The notes: generated from the letters alone by a model not told the origin. Shown: positions 43,840 through 53,233, counted from the stretch's first letter. The stretch is DNA of 64,000 nt from Flagellimonas allohymeniacidonis (GCF_004296335.1 NZ_SGIU01000002.1:509882-573881), one strand, 5' to 3'. Numbers and translations are program-made.

Positions 43840-44972
43840 TTTACCAAGTTAACCATAAAAAGGTCCGAAGCAATTCCGTCCACTAAAAACTTTCCCTTTT
43901 TTGTGGCCAAAAGACGGTCTTCATCCACAAATAATAAATGTTCTTTGATGTACTTTTCCGACTGCCCTTTTAAATAGGACTCATACGGTTCGCCAAATTC
44001 CGTCCGAACCTTTTTAAAGGACACACCCCAAATGGTACGCAGCCCGGTCATTACATATTCGTTGTACCTATCCCTAACAGACAAGGCCTCTCGTTCCAAG
44101 GGCAATTCTCCTAGTTCCAGTGCTTTGATGTATTTGATGTTGTTTCTGATATTCCAACTGCGCACCTCACCATCAAAAGAGTGGGCCGAAGGACCAATTC
44201 CCAGATATTTCTTTCCTTGCCAATACGAAGTATTGTTTTTCGAAAAAAAGCCTTCTTTTCCAAAATTTGATATCTCGTAATTCACAAAGCCTTCATTTTC
44301 TAGCATGTCCAATAGCATATGAAACTGCTCTTGGGCTTGTTCGTCGTCCATTTCTGGAACCAGACCTTTTTCAATGAATTTTTTCAATGCGGTTCGAGGT
44401 TCAACAGTCAATGCATAACTCGAAATGTGTGGCACCTGCAATGCAAGTGCCTTTTCAATGTTAGCTTTCCATCTATCGTTATCCGCTCCGGGAATACCAT
44501 AAATCAAGTCGATGGAAATGTTCTCAAAATATTCTTGTGCCTTTTTAACGCATTCTTCAGCCTCTCGGGCATTGTGCGCCCGGTTCATCAGTTGTAAATC
44601 CGCATCAAAAAAAGATTGAATGCCAATACTTAGACGGTTGATTGGACTTTTTGATAACTCTATTATCCTGTTATTGGATAAGTCATCTGGATTGGCCTCC
44701 AAGGTAACCTCAGCATCCTGGATTACATGATAATGCCTTTGAACCGCTGCTATTAAGGCCTCAATTTCTGAAACTTCGAGAACCGAGGGAGTTCCTCCTC
44801 CAAAATAAATGGTCTCTATCGCCTCCCCTTCCAATTCATCTTTTCGAAGTTTCAGCTCTCTTTGCAGCGCCTTTAGCATAGCCTCTTTGGTTCGCATTTG
44901 GGTGGAGAAATGGAAATCGCAATAATGGCACGCTTGCTTGCAAAAAGGAATGTGAAGGTATATGCCAGCCAT
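43836..44972 (-). CDS. hemW: Radical SAM heme chaperone HemW
   Basis: 378 residues from the ATG at 44972 (TGATG overlap with the ruvC stop). The radical SAM cluster motif is Cys11-x3-Cys15-x2-Cys18 in IPFCKQACHYCDFH, which has the extra aromatic residue typical of HemW/HemN-like proteins. GGGTPS, a conserved ESNPDDL-like stretch (EANPDDL) and the HemN C-terminal domain follow. HemW transfers heme to target proteins and is not itself coproporphyrinogen oxidase. An upstream extension of the frame runs into ruvC and is not used. Confidence 0.92.
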   Translation of the reverse strand: MAGIYLHIPFCKQACHYCDFHFSTQMRTKEAMLKALQRELKLRKDELEGEAIETIYFGGGTPSVLEVSEIEALIAAVQRHYHVIQDAEVTLEANPDDLSNNRIIELSKSPINRLSIGIQSFFDADLQLMNRAHNAREAEECVKKAQEYFENISIDLIYGIPGADNDRWKANIEKALALQVPHISSYALTVEPRTALKKFIEKGLVPEMDDEQAQEQFHMLLDMLENEGFVNYEISNFGKEGFFSKNNTSYWQGKKYLGIGPSAHSFDGEVRSWNIRNNIKYIKALELGELPLEREALSVRDRYNEYVMTGLRTIWGVSFKKVRTEFGEPYESYLKGQSEKYIKEHLLFVDEDRLLATKKGKFLVDGIASDLFMVNLVK

Positions 44973-45520
44973 CAGCCCAGCTTTTGAGGATTCTTTTTCA
45001 CAAAGGCCTCCCAACCTGTATAGCTGGTTCCTACATCGATTCTGCCCTCATTATAAAAATGACAGACCGCAGCGGCCAGTCCGTCGGTGCTGTCCAAATT
45101 ATTGGGCAAGGTTTTTAATTGTAGCACACTTTGAAGCATTTTGGCTACTTGCTCCTTGCTGGCATTTCCATTCCCTGTAATGGCCATTTTAATTTTTTTG
45201 GGCATGTATTCCGTAATGGGTATCTGCCGAGACAACCCAGCTGCCATGGCCACACCTTGTGCTCTTCCCAATTTTAACATGGACTGTACATTTTTTCCAT
45301 AAAAGGGAGCCTCGATCGCAATTTCATCGGGGTGATAAGTATCAATCAGTTCCAGGGTACGTTCAAAAATCAATTTAAGTTTGAGATAGTGGTCTGGGTA
45401 TTTTTTGAGCAAGAGTTCATTCATTTGAACAAAGTGCATCTGCTTTTTCACCACCTTTATGATGCCAAAACCCATAACCGTAGTCCCTGGGTCAATACCT
45501 AAAATAATTTTCTCTTTCAC
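44972..45520 (-). CDS. ruvC: Holliday junction endodeoxyribonuclease RuvC
   Basis: 182 residues with the RNase H-like catalytic acidic set: first Asp in LGIDPGTTVMGFG, Glu in AIEAPFYGKN, and the late Asp pair in STDGLAAAVCH. It resolves Holliday junctions with RuvAB. Second gene of the operon that begins with the small lipoprotein (7 bp gap) and continues into hemW with one base overlap. Confidence 0.95.
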   Translation of the reverse strand: MKEKIILGIDPGTTVMGFGIIKVVKKQMHFVQMNELLLKKYPDHYLKLKLIFERTLELIDTYHPDEIAIEAPFYGKNVQSMLKLGRAQGVAMAAGLSRQIPITEYMPKKIKMAITGNGNASKEQVAKMLQSVLQLKTLPNNLDSTDGLAAAVCHFYNEGRIDVGTSYTGWEAFVKKNPQKLG

Positions 45521-45527
45521 CAGGGCT

Positions 45528-46004
45528 TCAATTTGTGTTCAAAATTATGGGAAGGCGAAATCGTATGCTCACCGGCACCCCCCTTTTTAAGGCCGGAGCC
45601 ACCGTGGTCAGGTCATTTAAGCGCCGAGAAACCTCGGTGTTGAAGTTAGCGATTTCATTCAGCACGGACTCTTTTTCCTCCACATTCTGCACAGCAATGA
45701 ATCCGTGCTCATCGATTAAAAAATCCACATAAATGGTGTCATTCATGTCCTTGTTCACTTGAAAACTCAATCCTTCCAAAGATTCGGAAAAATAGCCCAA
45801 CATGGCACTTTCAAAACAACTGCGCTGCGCTATCTTATCAAGGTCTTCTTCACAACCCTCAAATAACGGATATTGGTCCACATCGTTCCAGTTGATTTCC
45901 AGTAATTCTTGGTTCACCATATTTTTGGTGGTTTCCTCTTGGGAAACAAACAAGTTACAGGAGGTTGATAAACCTAAAATCAATATCCCAAAAAGCTTCC
46001 GCAT
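45528..46004 (-). CDS. Putative lipoprotein with TonB-C-like domain
   Basis: 158 residues. The signal peptide ends LSTSC (Cys16), a permissive lipobox. The rest resembles the C-terminal domain of flavobacterial TonB-like proteins: YPLFEGCEE, a second Cys in RSCFESAMLGYF, VDFLIDEHGFIAV, and the closing GVPVSIRFRLPI. No Pro-rich spacer or transmembrane anchor of a true TonB is present. Probably periplasmic; role unknown. First gene of the ruvC-hemW operon. Confidence 0.75.
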   Translation of the reverse strand: MRKLFGILILGLSTSCNLFVSQEETTKNMVNQELLEINWNDVDQYPLFEGCEEDLDKIAQRSCFESAMLGYFSESLEGLSFQVNKDMNDTIYVDFLIDEHGFIAVQNVEEKESVLNEIANFNTEVSRRLNDLTTVAPALKRGVPVSIRFRLPIILNTN

Positions 46005-46091
46005 ACCGCCTCTGTTATTCGGCTGAAATTACGACTTTTTGCACACATATTTTTTCATTCCCACAACACAGCTCTTGTAACAATTCGCCCT

Positions 46092-46099
46092 TATATTTG
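46092..46099 (+). promoter_or_regulatory. -7 promoter box of DUF456 gene
   Basis: TATATTTG is a perfect match to TAnnTTTG, 17 bp before the ATG, with no clear TTTG at -33 (a CTTGTA lies slightly close). The predicted 5' leader is only about 10 nt. Confidence 0.55.
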
Positions 46100-46116
46100 T
46101 CTAACACCATAAACCA

Positions 46117-46632
46117 ATGCTAATGGATATCGCCTTACTTGTTATAGGATTTCTTTTGATGCTTGTGGGCATTTTAGGCAGTTTCCTCCCAGTATTGCCC
46201 GGACCGCCTATTAGCTGGGTGGGATTGTTGTTGTTGTATTTAACCAAAGCCGTACCCGATAATTGGTGGATTTTAGGGGGTACTTTAATTCTTGCTTTAG
46301 GCGTCACAGTATTGGACTACATTATCCCTGCAGCTGGCACAAAAAAGTTTGGAGGCAGTAAAGCCGGTATGTGGGGGACAATTGTGGGATTACTAGTAGC
46401 TATCCTTTTCCCTGTTTTTGGTCCTTTCGGGATAATTATATGGCCTTTTGTTGGTGCTTTAGTAGGAGAGCTCATCAATAAAGCAGACCAAAAAACCGCT
46501 ATGAAAGCTGCTTTTGGTTCCTTTATTGGTTTTTTAACCGGAACCTTTATGAAGTTTGTACTTACGGCGGGCTACTTGGTTTTTTTCATAATAGTGACTG
46601 TAAAGTACGCCTCTGAACTTTTCTCATTCTAG
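46117..46632 (+). CDS. DUF456 domain-containing membrane protein
   Basis: 171 residues with four to five hydrophobic helices and the glycine-rich DUF456 pattern: LVGILGSFLPVLPGPPISWVGLLL, GSKAGMWGTIVGLLVAILF, and IWPFVGALVGEL. Inner-membrane protein of unknown function. ATGs occur at 46117 and 46123; the shorter form would begin MDIALLVIG. Its end overlaps the end of the convergent nitroreductase gene by 9 bp. Confidence 0.9.
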   Translation: MLMDIALLVIGFLLMLVGILGSFLPVLPGPPISWVGLLLLYLTKAVPDNWWILGGTLILALGVTVLDYIIPAAGTKKFGGSKAGMWGTIVGLLVAILFPVFGPFGIIIWPFVGALVGELINKADQKTAMKAAFGSFIGFLTGTFMKFVLTAGYLVFFIIVTVKYASELFSF

Positions 46633-47178
46633 CCACTCCACCTTTTCTGAAATGGGCCTCCTTGGTGATTCCGGGATTTCCTCATCATAATGCCCCATGT
46701 AGAAAAAACCAAGACATTTTTCCCCTTCCTTCAAATCAAGAAACTCATCCATATACTTGATAAGTCCCGGTGAACTCCAATAACATCCAATGTCCAACTC
46801 CGTACAGCAAAGCCACATATTTTGAACAGCCATGGCCGTGGCGGCCAATTCCTCCCATTCAGGAAGACTTTCATTGGGATCCCTTTGCATGCAAATAGCA
46901 ATGACCGCTCCCGAACGTGCAGGGTTGTCCTGTAATTTTTTGATTTTGACTTGTTTGGGTTTTGAGTCTACTTCTTGATACTTTTGGGAAAGAAACACCC
47001 CAAGTTTTTCCTTCATTTCTCCCTGAAGCACCTTAAAACGCCAAGGCTCGGTCTTTTTATGGGTTGGCGCCCAATTGGCGGCTTCCAATATTTTTTCTAT
47101 ATCTGCTTTTTCAATAGGTTGTTCGGTATACTGGGCGGGAAACACCGAACGTCTCCGCTTAATAAGCTCAAAGATCAT
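46624..47178 (-). CDS. Nitroreductase family protein
   Basis: 184-residue flavin-dependent reductase of the YdjA-like branch: start IKRRRSVFPAQYTEQPIE, ANWAPTHKKTEPWRF (FMN-binding and dimer region), AVQNMWLCCTELDIGCYWSSPG, and LGFFYMGHYDEEIP near the end. Uses NAD(P)H and FMN to reduce nitro or quinone-like compounds; the natural substrate is unknown. It has a good promoter upstream and is divergent from hutH. Confidence 0.92.
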   Translation of the reverse strand: MIFELIKRRRSVFPAQYTEQPIEKADIEKILEAANWAPTHKKTEPWRFKVLQGEMKEKLGVFLSQKYQEVDSKPKQVKIKKLQDNPARSGAVIAICMQRDPNESLPEWEELAATAMAVQNMWLCCTELDIGCYWSSPGLIKYMDEFLDLKEGEKCLGFFYMGHYDEEIPESPRRPISEKVEWLE

Positions 47179-47220
47179 GGGCTATGTATATTTTCATTTG
47201 GATTTTGTACTCGTTTATAT

Positions 47221-47252
47221 CAAACTTAATGAATACTTTTAGCTCTACGAAA
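47221..47252 (-). promoter_or_regulatory. Promoter of nitroreductase gene (minus); hut -7 box overlaps on plus
   Basis: Minus strand: -7 box TAAGTTTG (47221-47228), a perfect TAnnTTTG, with a TTTC at -33 twenty nt away. On the plus strand TACTTTTA (47234-47241) lies 22 bp before the hutH ATG and may be the hut -7 box, so the two promoters overlap face to face. Confidence 0.5.
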
Positions 47253-47263
47253 TCGATTTCATA

Positions 47264-48844
47264 ATGCAACCTAAACCTGAAACTTTCTCGTACGGCGAAG
47301 GCTATTTGACCGCTGGATTGGCCCTTTCCATCTCTCGTGGATTTACAAAGGGATTTCTCTCCAAAGAGACCATTGAGCGGGTGAAAAAAAGTAGTTTGGT
47401 CGTAAAAAATATAGTAGAAAAGGAAAAACCTGTCTACGGTATCAATACCGGATTTGGTCCCCTTTGCACTACAAGTATTTCAAAAGAGGAGACCAAAATT
47501 CTGCAAACCAACATTTTGCAAAGCCACAGTGTTGGTGTTGGTGACCCCATTTCCAACACCTTGGCCAAACTGATGCTCATTTTAAAAGTGCATGCACTGG
47601 CCAAAGGCTTTTCCGGTATTCGAATAGAAACTTTGGAACGTATTATCTGGCATATTGAAAATAATGCCATCCCCGTGGTGCCAAGGCAAGGTTCTGTCGG
47701 TGCGTCCGGCGACTTGGCCCCACTTTCCCATTTGTTTTTACCTCTGATTGGTTTGGGGAAAGTTGATTATGAAGGAGAAACCATTTCTACGAAACAGCTC
47801 TTCTCAAAAACAGGAATGGACACACTTGAACTTGGTCCAAAAGAAGGCTTGGCTTTGATCAATGGAACCCAATTTATCGCAGCACATTCCGTAGTGATTT
47901 TGGAAAAGCTACAGCATTGCCTCAAACATGCCGATATTATTGGAGCAATGATGCTCGAGGGACTCCAAGGTTCCCTAAAACCTTTTTTTGAAGAATTGCA
48001 TCAACTCCGTCCCTTTAAAGGAAATCAGCATGTGGCCAAACGCATAAGAACCTTGCTAAAAGGTTCTGAAATTCTTGAAGACCATATTGATTGCGAACGT
48101 GTACAGGATCCATATTCTTTGAGATGCATTCCACAAGTGCATGGTGCTTCCCGAAATGCCTGGCTCCATTTAAAGGAACTCTTGGAGGTAGAATTAAATT
48201 CAGTAACCGACAACCCGGTTATTATCGATGAGGAGCTTACGATCAGTGGTGGTAATTTTCACGGGCAACCCTTGGCCATGGCTTTGGATTATGCAGCTTT
48301 GGCCGCTTCCGAACTAGGCAATATTTCGGACCGAAGAATTTATTTGGCCCTTGAGGGCAATAGCACCGGAGTCCCCAAATTGTTGATGGAAGACACGGGA
48401 ATCAACTCAGGTTATATGATTCTGCAATACACCTCAGCTGCTCTGGTCAGTGAAAACAAAAGTTTCTGTTTCCCAGCAAGTGCCGATAGCATACCCACCT
48501 CTTTGGGTCAAGAAGACCATGTGAGCATGGGGTCGATAAGTGGTCGAAAAGCACTTCATATCATAGAGAATGTAGAGAAAATTTTAGCCATTGAGCTCCT
48601 CACGGCAGCTCAGGCATTTGAGTACCGTAAACCGCTGAAATCAGGAGTGGTTTTGGATGAAATCCACAAGTTTATTAGAACCAAAGTTGCTTTCGCGGAA
48701 AAAGACCGGGTATTTGCGGAGGATATTGAAAAAGGAGTCGAAATCTTGCAAAATGCTGAAATTTTAAAGCTCGTTGAGCGTATCATGAAAGCCCACAATT
48801 TGGATTGGGAGACACCCCATTTTGAAGAATTTGAAACCTATTAA
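47264..48844 (+). CDS. hutH: Histidine ammonia-lyase
   Basis: 526 residues. The tripeptide that cyclises to the MIO cofactor is Ala147-Ser148-Gly149 in RQGSVGASGDLAPLSH. Other family blocks: YGINTGFGP, NGTQFIAAHS, VQDPYSLRCIPQVHGA, and SVTDNPVI. It deaminates histidine to urocanate, the first step of histidine degradation. First gene of a tight plus-strand operon hutH-hutI-hutU-hutG. No hut repressor gene lies in the window. Confidence 0.95.
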   Translation: MQPKPETFSYGEGYLTAGLALSISRGFTKGFLSKETIERVKKSSLVVKNIVEKEKPVYGINTGFGPLCTTSISKEETKILQTNILQSHSVGVGDPISNTLAKLMLILKVHALAKGFSGIRIETLERIIWHIENNAIPVVPRQGSVGASGDLAPLSHLFLPLIGLGKVDYEGETISTKQLFSKTGMDTLELGPKEGLALINGTQFIAAHSVVILEKLQHCLKHADIIGAMMLEGLQGSLKPFFEELHQLRPFKGNQHVAKRIRTLLKGSEILEDHIDCERVQDPYSLRCIPQVHGASRNAWLHLKELLEVELNSVTDNPVIIDEELTISGGNFHGQPLAMALDYAALAASELGNISDRRIYLALEGNSTGVPKLLMEDTGINSGYMILQYTSAALVSENKSFCFPASADSIPTSLGQEDHVSMGSISGRKALHIIENVEKILAIELLTAAQAFEYRKPLKSGVVLDEIHKFIRTKVAFAEKDRVFAEDIEKGVEILQNAEILKLVERIMKAHNLDWETPHFEEFETY

Positions 48845-48845
48845 A

Positions 48846-50081
48846 ATGAGTGACCATACACTTATTGGACCTTTTACGCAATTACTTCCCATGACGGACC
48901 TTCCGTTGAAGGGGGCGCTCAGGGATGAGCAATTGGTCATCATTGAAAATGGTGGGATATTGGTTTCAGAAGGCAACATAGTGGCAGTTGATGCCTTTGA
49001 TGTATTAAAATCGAAGGCTACAATAATTCATAAAATTGAAGGGGAAGCAGTTTGCCTCCCTGGATTTATTGATGCCCATACCCATATTTGTTTTGGAGGT
49101 TCTCGCGCACGGGATTATGCCCTTCGCAATTCGGGAAAAACCTATTTGGAAATTGCGAAAGCAGGGGGAGGCATTTGGGACACGGTGACCCAAACTCGAA
49201 TGGCTTCCTTGGAAGAGTTGGCTGAAGGAGTCGTTTCAAGAAGTCAAATCCATTTGATGAATGGAGTCACGACCCTTGAGGTCAAAAGCGGCTACGGCTT
49301 GTCCGTGGAGGAAGAGTTAAAAATGCTTCGGGCGATAAAAAAGGCCAACTCAAAAAGAGCTCTGGACTTGGTTTCTACCTGTTTGGCAGCACACATGCGT
49401 CCTAAGGATTGGGATAGTGACACCCCCTATCTAGAGGAAATGGCCAACACTTTGTTTCCCATTCTCAAGTCTGAAAAATTGGCAAATCGTATAGATGCCT
49501 TCATAGAGGAAAGTGCTTTTTCTTCTAAAGAAATAGCCCCCTACTTTCAGAAAGCAAAAGATTTAGGCTTTGACATCACTGTGCATGCGGACCAATTTAC
49601 CACAGGTGGAAGCGAAGTTGCCGTGCAGTTTGGAGCGATAAGTGCCGACCATTTAGAGGCAAGTACCGAGAAGGAAATTCAACTTTTGGCACAAAGCGAT
49701 ACCATCGCGATGGCCTTACCTGGTGCTTCACTGGGGTTGGGATGTGATTTCACACCTGCCCGAAAAATATTGGATGCCGGAGGGGCTTTGGCCATCGCCA
49801 GCGACCATAATCCCGGTTCGGCACCCATGGGCGACTTGTTGACCCAAGCCAGTATCTTGGGCGCCTTTGAAAAACTGTCCAACGCGGAAGTTATTGCTGG
49901 AATTACCTCAAGGGCAGCAGCGGCCCTAAATGTATCCGATAGAGGAAGGCTTGCACCTAACACTATCGCAGATTTTGTGGTTTTTCCTGTCGATAACTAT
50001 CAAGAAATCACCTATCATCAAGGACAAGTAAAGCCTATTTCCGTTTGGAAAAAGGGTGAAAGCATCTATCAAATGCATTGA
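48846..50081 (+). CDS. hutI: Imidazolonepropionase
   Basis: 411 residues from the ATG at 48846, one base after the hutH stop; an earlier ATG at 48822 would overlap hutH. Amidohydrolase fold with metal-binding H-x-H in FIDAHTHICFGG, TTLEVKSGYGL, VHADQFTTGG, SADHLEA and ASDHNPGSAP (late metal Asp). It hydrolyses imidazolonepropionate to formimidoylglutamate, the third step of the pathway. Confidence 0.95.
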   Translation: MSDHTLIGPFTQLLPMTDLPLKGALRDEQLVIIENGGILVSEGNIVAVDAFDVLKSKATIIHKIEGEAVCLPGFIDAHTHICFGGSRARDYALRNSGKTYLEIAKAGGGIWDTVTQTRMASLEELAEGVVSRSQIHLMNGVTTLEVKSGYGLSVEEELKMLRAIKKANSKRALDLVSTCLAAHMRPKDWDSDTPYLEEMANTLFPILKSEKLANRIDAFIEESAFSSKEIAPYFQKAKDLGFDITVHADQFTTGGSEVAVQFGAISADHLEASTEKEIQLLAQSDTIAMALPGASLGLGCDFTPARKILDAGGALAIASDHNPGSAPMGDLLTQASILGAFEKLSNAEVIAGITSRAAAALNVSDRGRLAPNTIADFVVFPVDNYQEITYHQGQVKPISVWKKGESIYQMH

Positions 50082-50082
50082 A

Positions 50083-52104
50083 ATGAACACAACTGCCAAT
50101 CTTCACGCACAGATACTCCAAGGAATCCCTAAAAAGCTTCCTTCCAGGAGGGAATATCCCCAAGGTGGAAATCCAGCGCCAAAGCGAAAGGACATTCTTT
50201 CCGCATCTGAAAAAAAACTGAGCGTTCAAAATGCACTCAGATATTTTCCCAAGGATTGGCATCAAGAATTGGCCATAGAGTTTGCCGAAGAATTAAAAAC
50301 CTATGGACGTATTTATATGCATCGGTTTAAGCCGGATTACGAAATGTACGCCCGTCCGGTTTCAGAATATCCGGCCAAGACCCAACATGCCGCAGCCATT
50401 ATGTTGATGATTCAAAACAATCTCGATCCGGCCGTTGCACAGCATCCTGAAGAACTCATTACTTACGGAGGCAATGGTGCGGTATTTCAAAACTGGGCGC
50501 AATACCTATTGACGATGAAGTATTTGGCCGAAATGACAGACGAACAAACCCTGCATATGTATTCGGGCCATCCCATGGGATTGTTCCCTTCATCAAAAGA
50601 TGCTCCGAGAGTGGTAGTCACCAACGGGATGATGATACCCAATTATTCCAAACCGGACGATTGGGAAAAATACAATGCATTGGGCGTGACCCAATACGGG
50701 CAGATGACGGCAGGTTCCTATATGTATATTGGTCCACAAGGCATTGTACACGGAACAGCTATTACCGTAATGAACGCCTTCCGAAAGGTTTTGAAAGAAG
50801 GGGGTTCCCCAAAGGGGAAAGTGTTCTTGACAGCAGGTTTGGGGGGTATGAGCGGTGCACAACCAAAGGCCGGGAATATTGCCAGTTGTATCACGGTATG
50901 TGCCGAGGTTAATCCCGAAGCAGCAAAAAAAAGACACGATCAGGGTTGGGTCGATGAGCTTTACACCCATTTGGATGATTTAGTTCAACGAACCCAAAAG
51001 GCCATCAATGATAATGAGGTTGTTTCCCTAGCATATATCGGTAATGTAGTGGATGTTTGGGAACGGTTTTATACAGAAAATATCTTTGTGCATCTGGGCT
51101 CTGACCAAACTTCTTTGCACAATCCATGGGCAGGTGGTTATTATCCGGTTGGATTGAGTTTTGAAGAGTCCAACCTGCTTATGGTTGAAAATCCTTCGGC
51201 CTTTAAGGAAAAAGTACAAGAATCCCTTCGGAGACAAATCAATACTATCAACGAACATGCTGCAAGAGGCACTTATTTTTTCGATTATGGAAATGCCTTC
51301 TTGCTCGAAGTGTCTCGTGCGGGTGGAGAGGTTTTTGCTGAAGATGGCATACGTTTCCGCTATCCTTCCTACGTTCAAGATATTTTGGGACCTATGTGCT
51401 TCGACTACGGATTTGGTCCTTTTCGATGGGTTTGCACTTCCGGAAATCCCAAGGATTTGCAGAAAACCGATGCCCTGGCTTTGGAGGTGATGCAAGACAT
51501 CAAGTCTAAGGCCCCGTCGGAAATTCAGCAACAGATGCAGGACAATATTAAATGGATTCAAGAAGCCGAGCAAAACCAATTGGTTGTGGGTTCCCAGGCC
51601 AGAATTCTTTATGCCGATGCGGAAGGGCGCACAAAGATTGCAGAAGCCTTTAACCAAGCCATTGCAAGTGGTGAAATTGGGGCACCTATTGTTTTGGGAA
51701 GGGACCATCACGATGTCAGTGGTACCGACTCTCCCTTTAGGGAGACCAGCAACATTTATGATGGAAGCCAATTTACGGCCGACATGGCCATTCACAATGT
51801 GATAGGGGATAGTTTTCGAGGGGCGACCTGGGTCTCCATTCACAATGGTGGTGGTGTAGGTTGGGGAGAAGTCATCAATGGCGGGTTTGGCATGGTACTC
51901 GATGGTTCTGATGAGGCATCCGCCCGATTAAAGAATATGCTCTTCTATGATGTCAACAATGGCATATCTCGAAGAAGTTGGGCTCGAAACGAAGAGGCCT
52001 TGTTTGCCATTAAACGTGAAATGGAACGAACCCCCAATCTAAATGTAACTTTACCCCATCTTGTGGATAGTGAAATTCTTGATAATCTTTTTGACTCAGA
52101 ATGA
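50083..52104 (+). CDS. hutU: Urocanate hydratase
   Basis: 673 residues from the ATG at 50083, one base after the hutI stop. NAD-binding and active-site blocks: GGNGAVFQNWAQYL, YSGHPMGLFPS, TAGLGGMSGAQPKAG, QTSLHNPWAGGYYPVG, CFDYGFGPFRWVC, and VSIHNGGGVGWGE. About 110 residues longer than the ~560-residue proteobacterial enzyme; the extra length lies mainly at the N-terminus and in the middle, as in other Bacteroidota HutU. It hydrates urocanate to imidazolonepropionate. Four-base overlap with hutG. Confidence 0.95.
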   Translation: MNTTANLHAQILQGIPKKLPSRREYPQGGNPAPKRKDILSASEKKLSVQNALRYFPKDWHQELAIEFAEELKTYGRIYMHRFKPDYEMYARPVSEYPAKTQHAAAIMLMIQNNLDPAVAQHPEELITYGGNGAVFQNWAQYLLTMKYLAEMTDEQTLHMYSGHPMGLFPSSKDAPRVVVTNGMMIPNYSKPDDWEKYNALGVTQYGQMTAGSYMYIGPQGIVHGTAITVMNAFRKVLKEGGSPKGKVFLTAGLGGMSGAQPKAGNIASCITVCAEVNPEAAKKRHDQGWVDELYTHLDDLVQRTQKAINDNEVVSLAYIGNVVDVWERFYTENIFVHLGSDQTSLHNPWAGGYYPVGLSFEESNLLMVENPSAFKEKVQESLRRQINTINEHAARGTYFFDYGNAFLLEVSRAGGEVFAEDGIRFRYPSYVQDILGPMCFDYGFGPFRWVCTSGNPKDLQKTDALALEVMQDIKSKAPSEIQQQMQDNIKWIQEAEQNQLVVGSQARILYADAEGRTKIAEAFNQAIASGEIGAPIVLGRDHHDVSGTDSPFRETSNIYDGSQFTADMAIHNVIGDSFRGATWVSIHNGGGVGWGEVINGGFGMVLDGSDEASARLKNMLFYDVNNGISRRSWARNEEALFAIKREMERTPNLNVTLPHLVDSEILDNLFDSE

Positions 52105-53072
52105 AAAATTACGCTTCTCCCAATGCAAAAATTTGGACCGGAAGAACCTCCGATGAACAACTCTACCTGCATGAAAAAATACAATGCATCCCGCTTGATG
52201 AGATTACGTGGACCCCGCAAAAGTCCATTGCCCTTTTAGGATATGCCTGTGACGAAGGGGTACGCCGCAATCAGGGTCGGGTCGGAACTGTAAATGGCCC
52301 CAAAAGCATTAAAAGCTCTTTTGGTAAACTCCCCAATCATCTTTCGGAAAATGTGCTTTTATATGATATTGGCGATATTGTTTGTGTCGATGGGGACATG
52401 GAATCAGCACAAGATACCCTAGCCCAAGCCATTACTTCGCTCTTACAGAAAAAACAGTTTCCCATAATTTTGGGAGGAAGTCATGATGTAGCTTATGGCC
52501 ATTATCAGGGCATACATAATTATGTAAGCTCAAAAAATAAAAAGCATACCATTGGCATCATAAATTTTGATGCTCACTTCGACCTTCGAAAAAACATGGG
52601 CAAAGGAAATTCTGGGACACCTTTTTATCAAATTGCCATGCAGTGCAAGGAGGAAAATAGAAGATTTGAATATCTGTGTCTCGGTATCCGGAAAGATGCC
52701 AATGACCGCCTTCTTTTTCAAGCCGCAAAGGATTTGGAGGCCAACTATGTACTCTCTGAAACCTTTCAAATGCCATTTTTGAATGAAATCAATACCTGGA
52801 TCAATGCATTCATTCAAAATGTGGACCATGTATATGTTACTATTGATTTAGATGGCTTCTCCTCTGCCTATGCTCCTGGGGTAAGTGCTCCCTCGCCCGT
52901 GGGCTTTACTCCCTATATCGTGCAAGAATGTTTGAAAACTATCATCAATTCTAGAAAATTGATCAGCATGGACGTTGCGGAAATGAATCCGAAGTACGAT
53001 ATCGACAACCAAACCTCAAAATTAGCAGCTTCACTGGTCCATCACGTGATTCATACCATGTTTCAAGTGTAG
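52101..53072 (+). CDS. hutG: Formimidoylglutamase
   Basis: 323-residue ureohydrolase (arginase fold). Mn-binding blocks: GGSHDVAYGH, NFDAHFDLR, VTIDLDGFSSAYAPGVSAPSP, and SMDVAEMNP. It hydrolyses formimidoylglutamate to glutamate and formamide, so this strain uses the four-step hut route without transfer to tetrahydrofolate. Its ATG overlaps the hutU stop (ATGA). A small minus-strand RNA candidate starts shortly after its stop. Confidence 0.93.
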   Translation: MKNYASPNAKIWTGRTSDEQLYLHEKIQCIPLDEITWTPQKSIALLGYACDEGVRRNQGRVGTVNGPKSIKSSFGKLPNHLSENVLLYDIGDIVCVDGDMESAQDTLAQAITSLLQKKQFPIILGGSHDVAYGHYQGIHNYVSSKNKKHTIGIINFDAHFDLRKNMGKGNSGTPFYQIAMQCKEENRRFEYLCLGIRKDANDRLLFQAAKDLEANYVLSETFQMPFLNEINTWINAFIQNVDHVYVTIDLDGFSSAYAPGVSAPSPVGFTPYIVQECLKTIINSRKLISMDVAEMNPKYDIDNQTSKLAASLVHHVIHTMFQV

Positions 53073-53078
53073 TCCAAC

Positions 53079-53170
53079 AAAAAAAGCCTTCCAAATGGAA
53101 AGCCTTTCATTGGTTCGCACCTTTGGTGCTCAACCTGATTTCAATTCATCATAAATTGAAATCCAACACA
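53079..53170 (-). ncRNA. Candidate small RNA with three hairpins (~92 nt)
   Basis: On the minus strand three hairpins follow each other: GATTTCAATT/AATTGAAATC (perfect 10 bp, 7-nt loop), GGTT-CACC/GGTG-AACC around AAA, and AAAGGCTTTCC-ATTT-GGAAGGCTTT followed by seven T. In the third stem two G-T pairs exist only on the minus strand (A-C mismatches on plus), so the terminator, and thus the transcript, points leftwards. A TATCTTTG -7 box lies 7 nt before the predicted 5' end. There is no reading frame of note. The family is unknown to me; 6S-Flavo and Flavo-1 are candidates to test. Confidence 0.6.
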
Positions 53171-53176
53171 ACGGTT

Positions 53177-53184
53177 CAAAGATA
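53177..53184 (-). promoter_or_regulatory. -7 promoter box of the candidate small RNA
   Basis: TATCTTTG on the minus strand matches TAnnTTTG perfectly. No clear TTTG is seen 17-20 nt further upstream. Confidence 0.5.
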
Positions 53185-53233
53185 TAAAGGTTTTTTTGAT
53201 AAATAACAGATAACTCTCATTGTGTTTCTTTTT

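Noticed and set aside
46060..46099. CCCACAACA before the DUF456 promoter as a fifth regulon site
   Set aside because: The distance to the -7 box is 23 bp instead of 28, and no paired repeat is seen.
51028..51843. 271-residue minus-strand frame inside hutU
   Set aside because: hutU has strong motifs over the same bases on the plus strand; the antisense frame is a by-product of its codon use.
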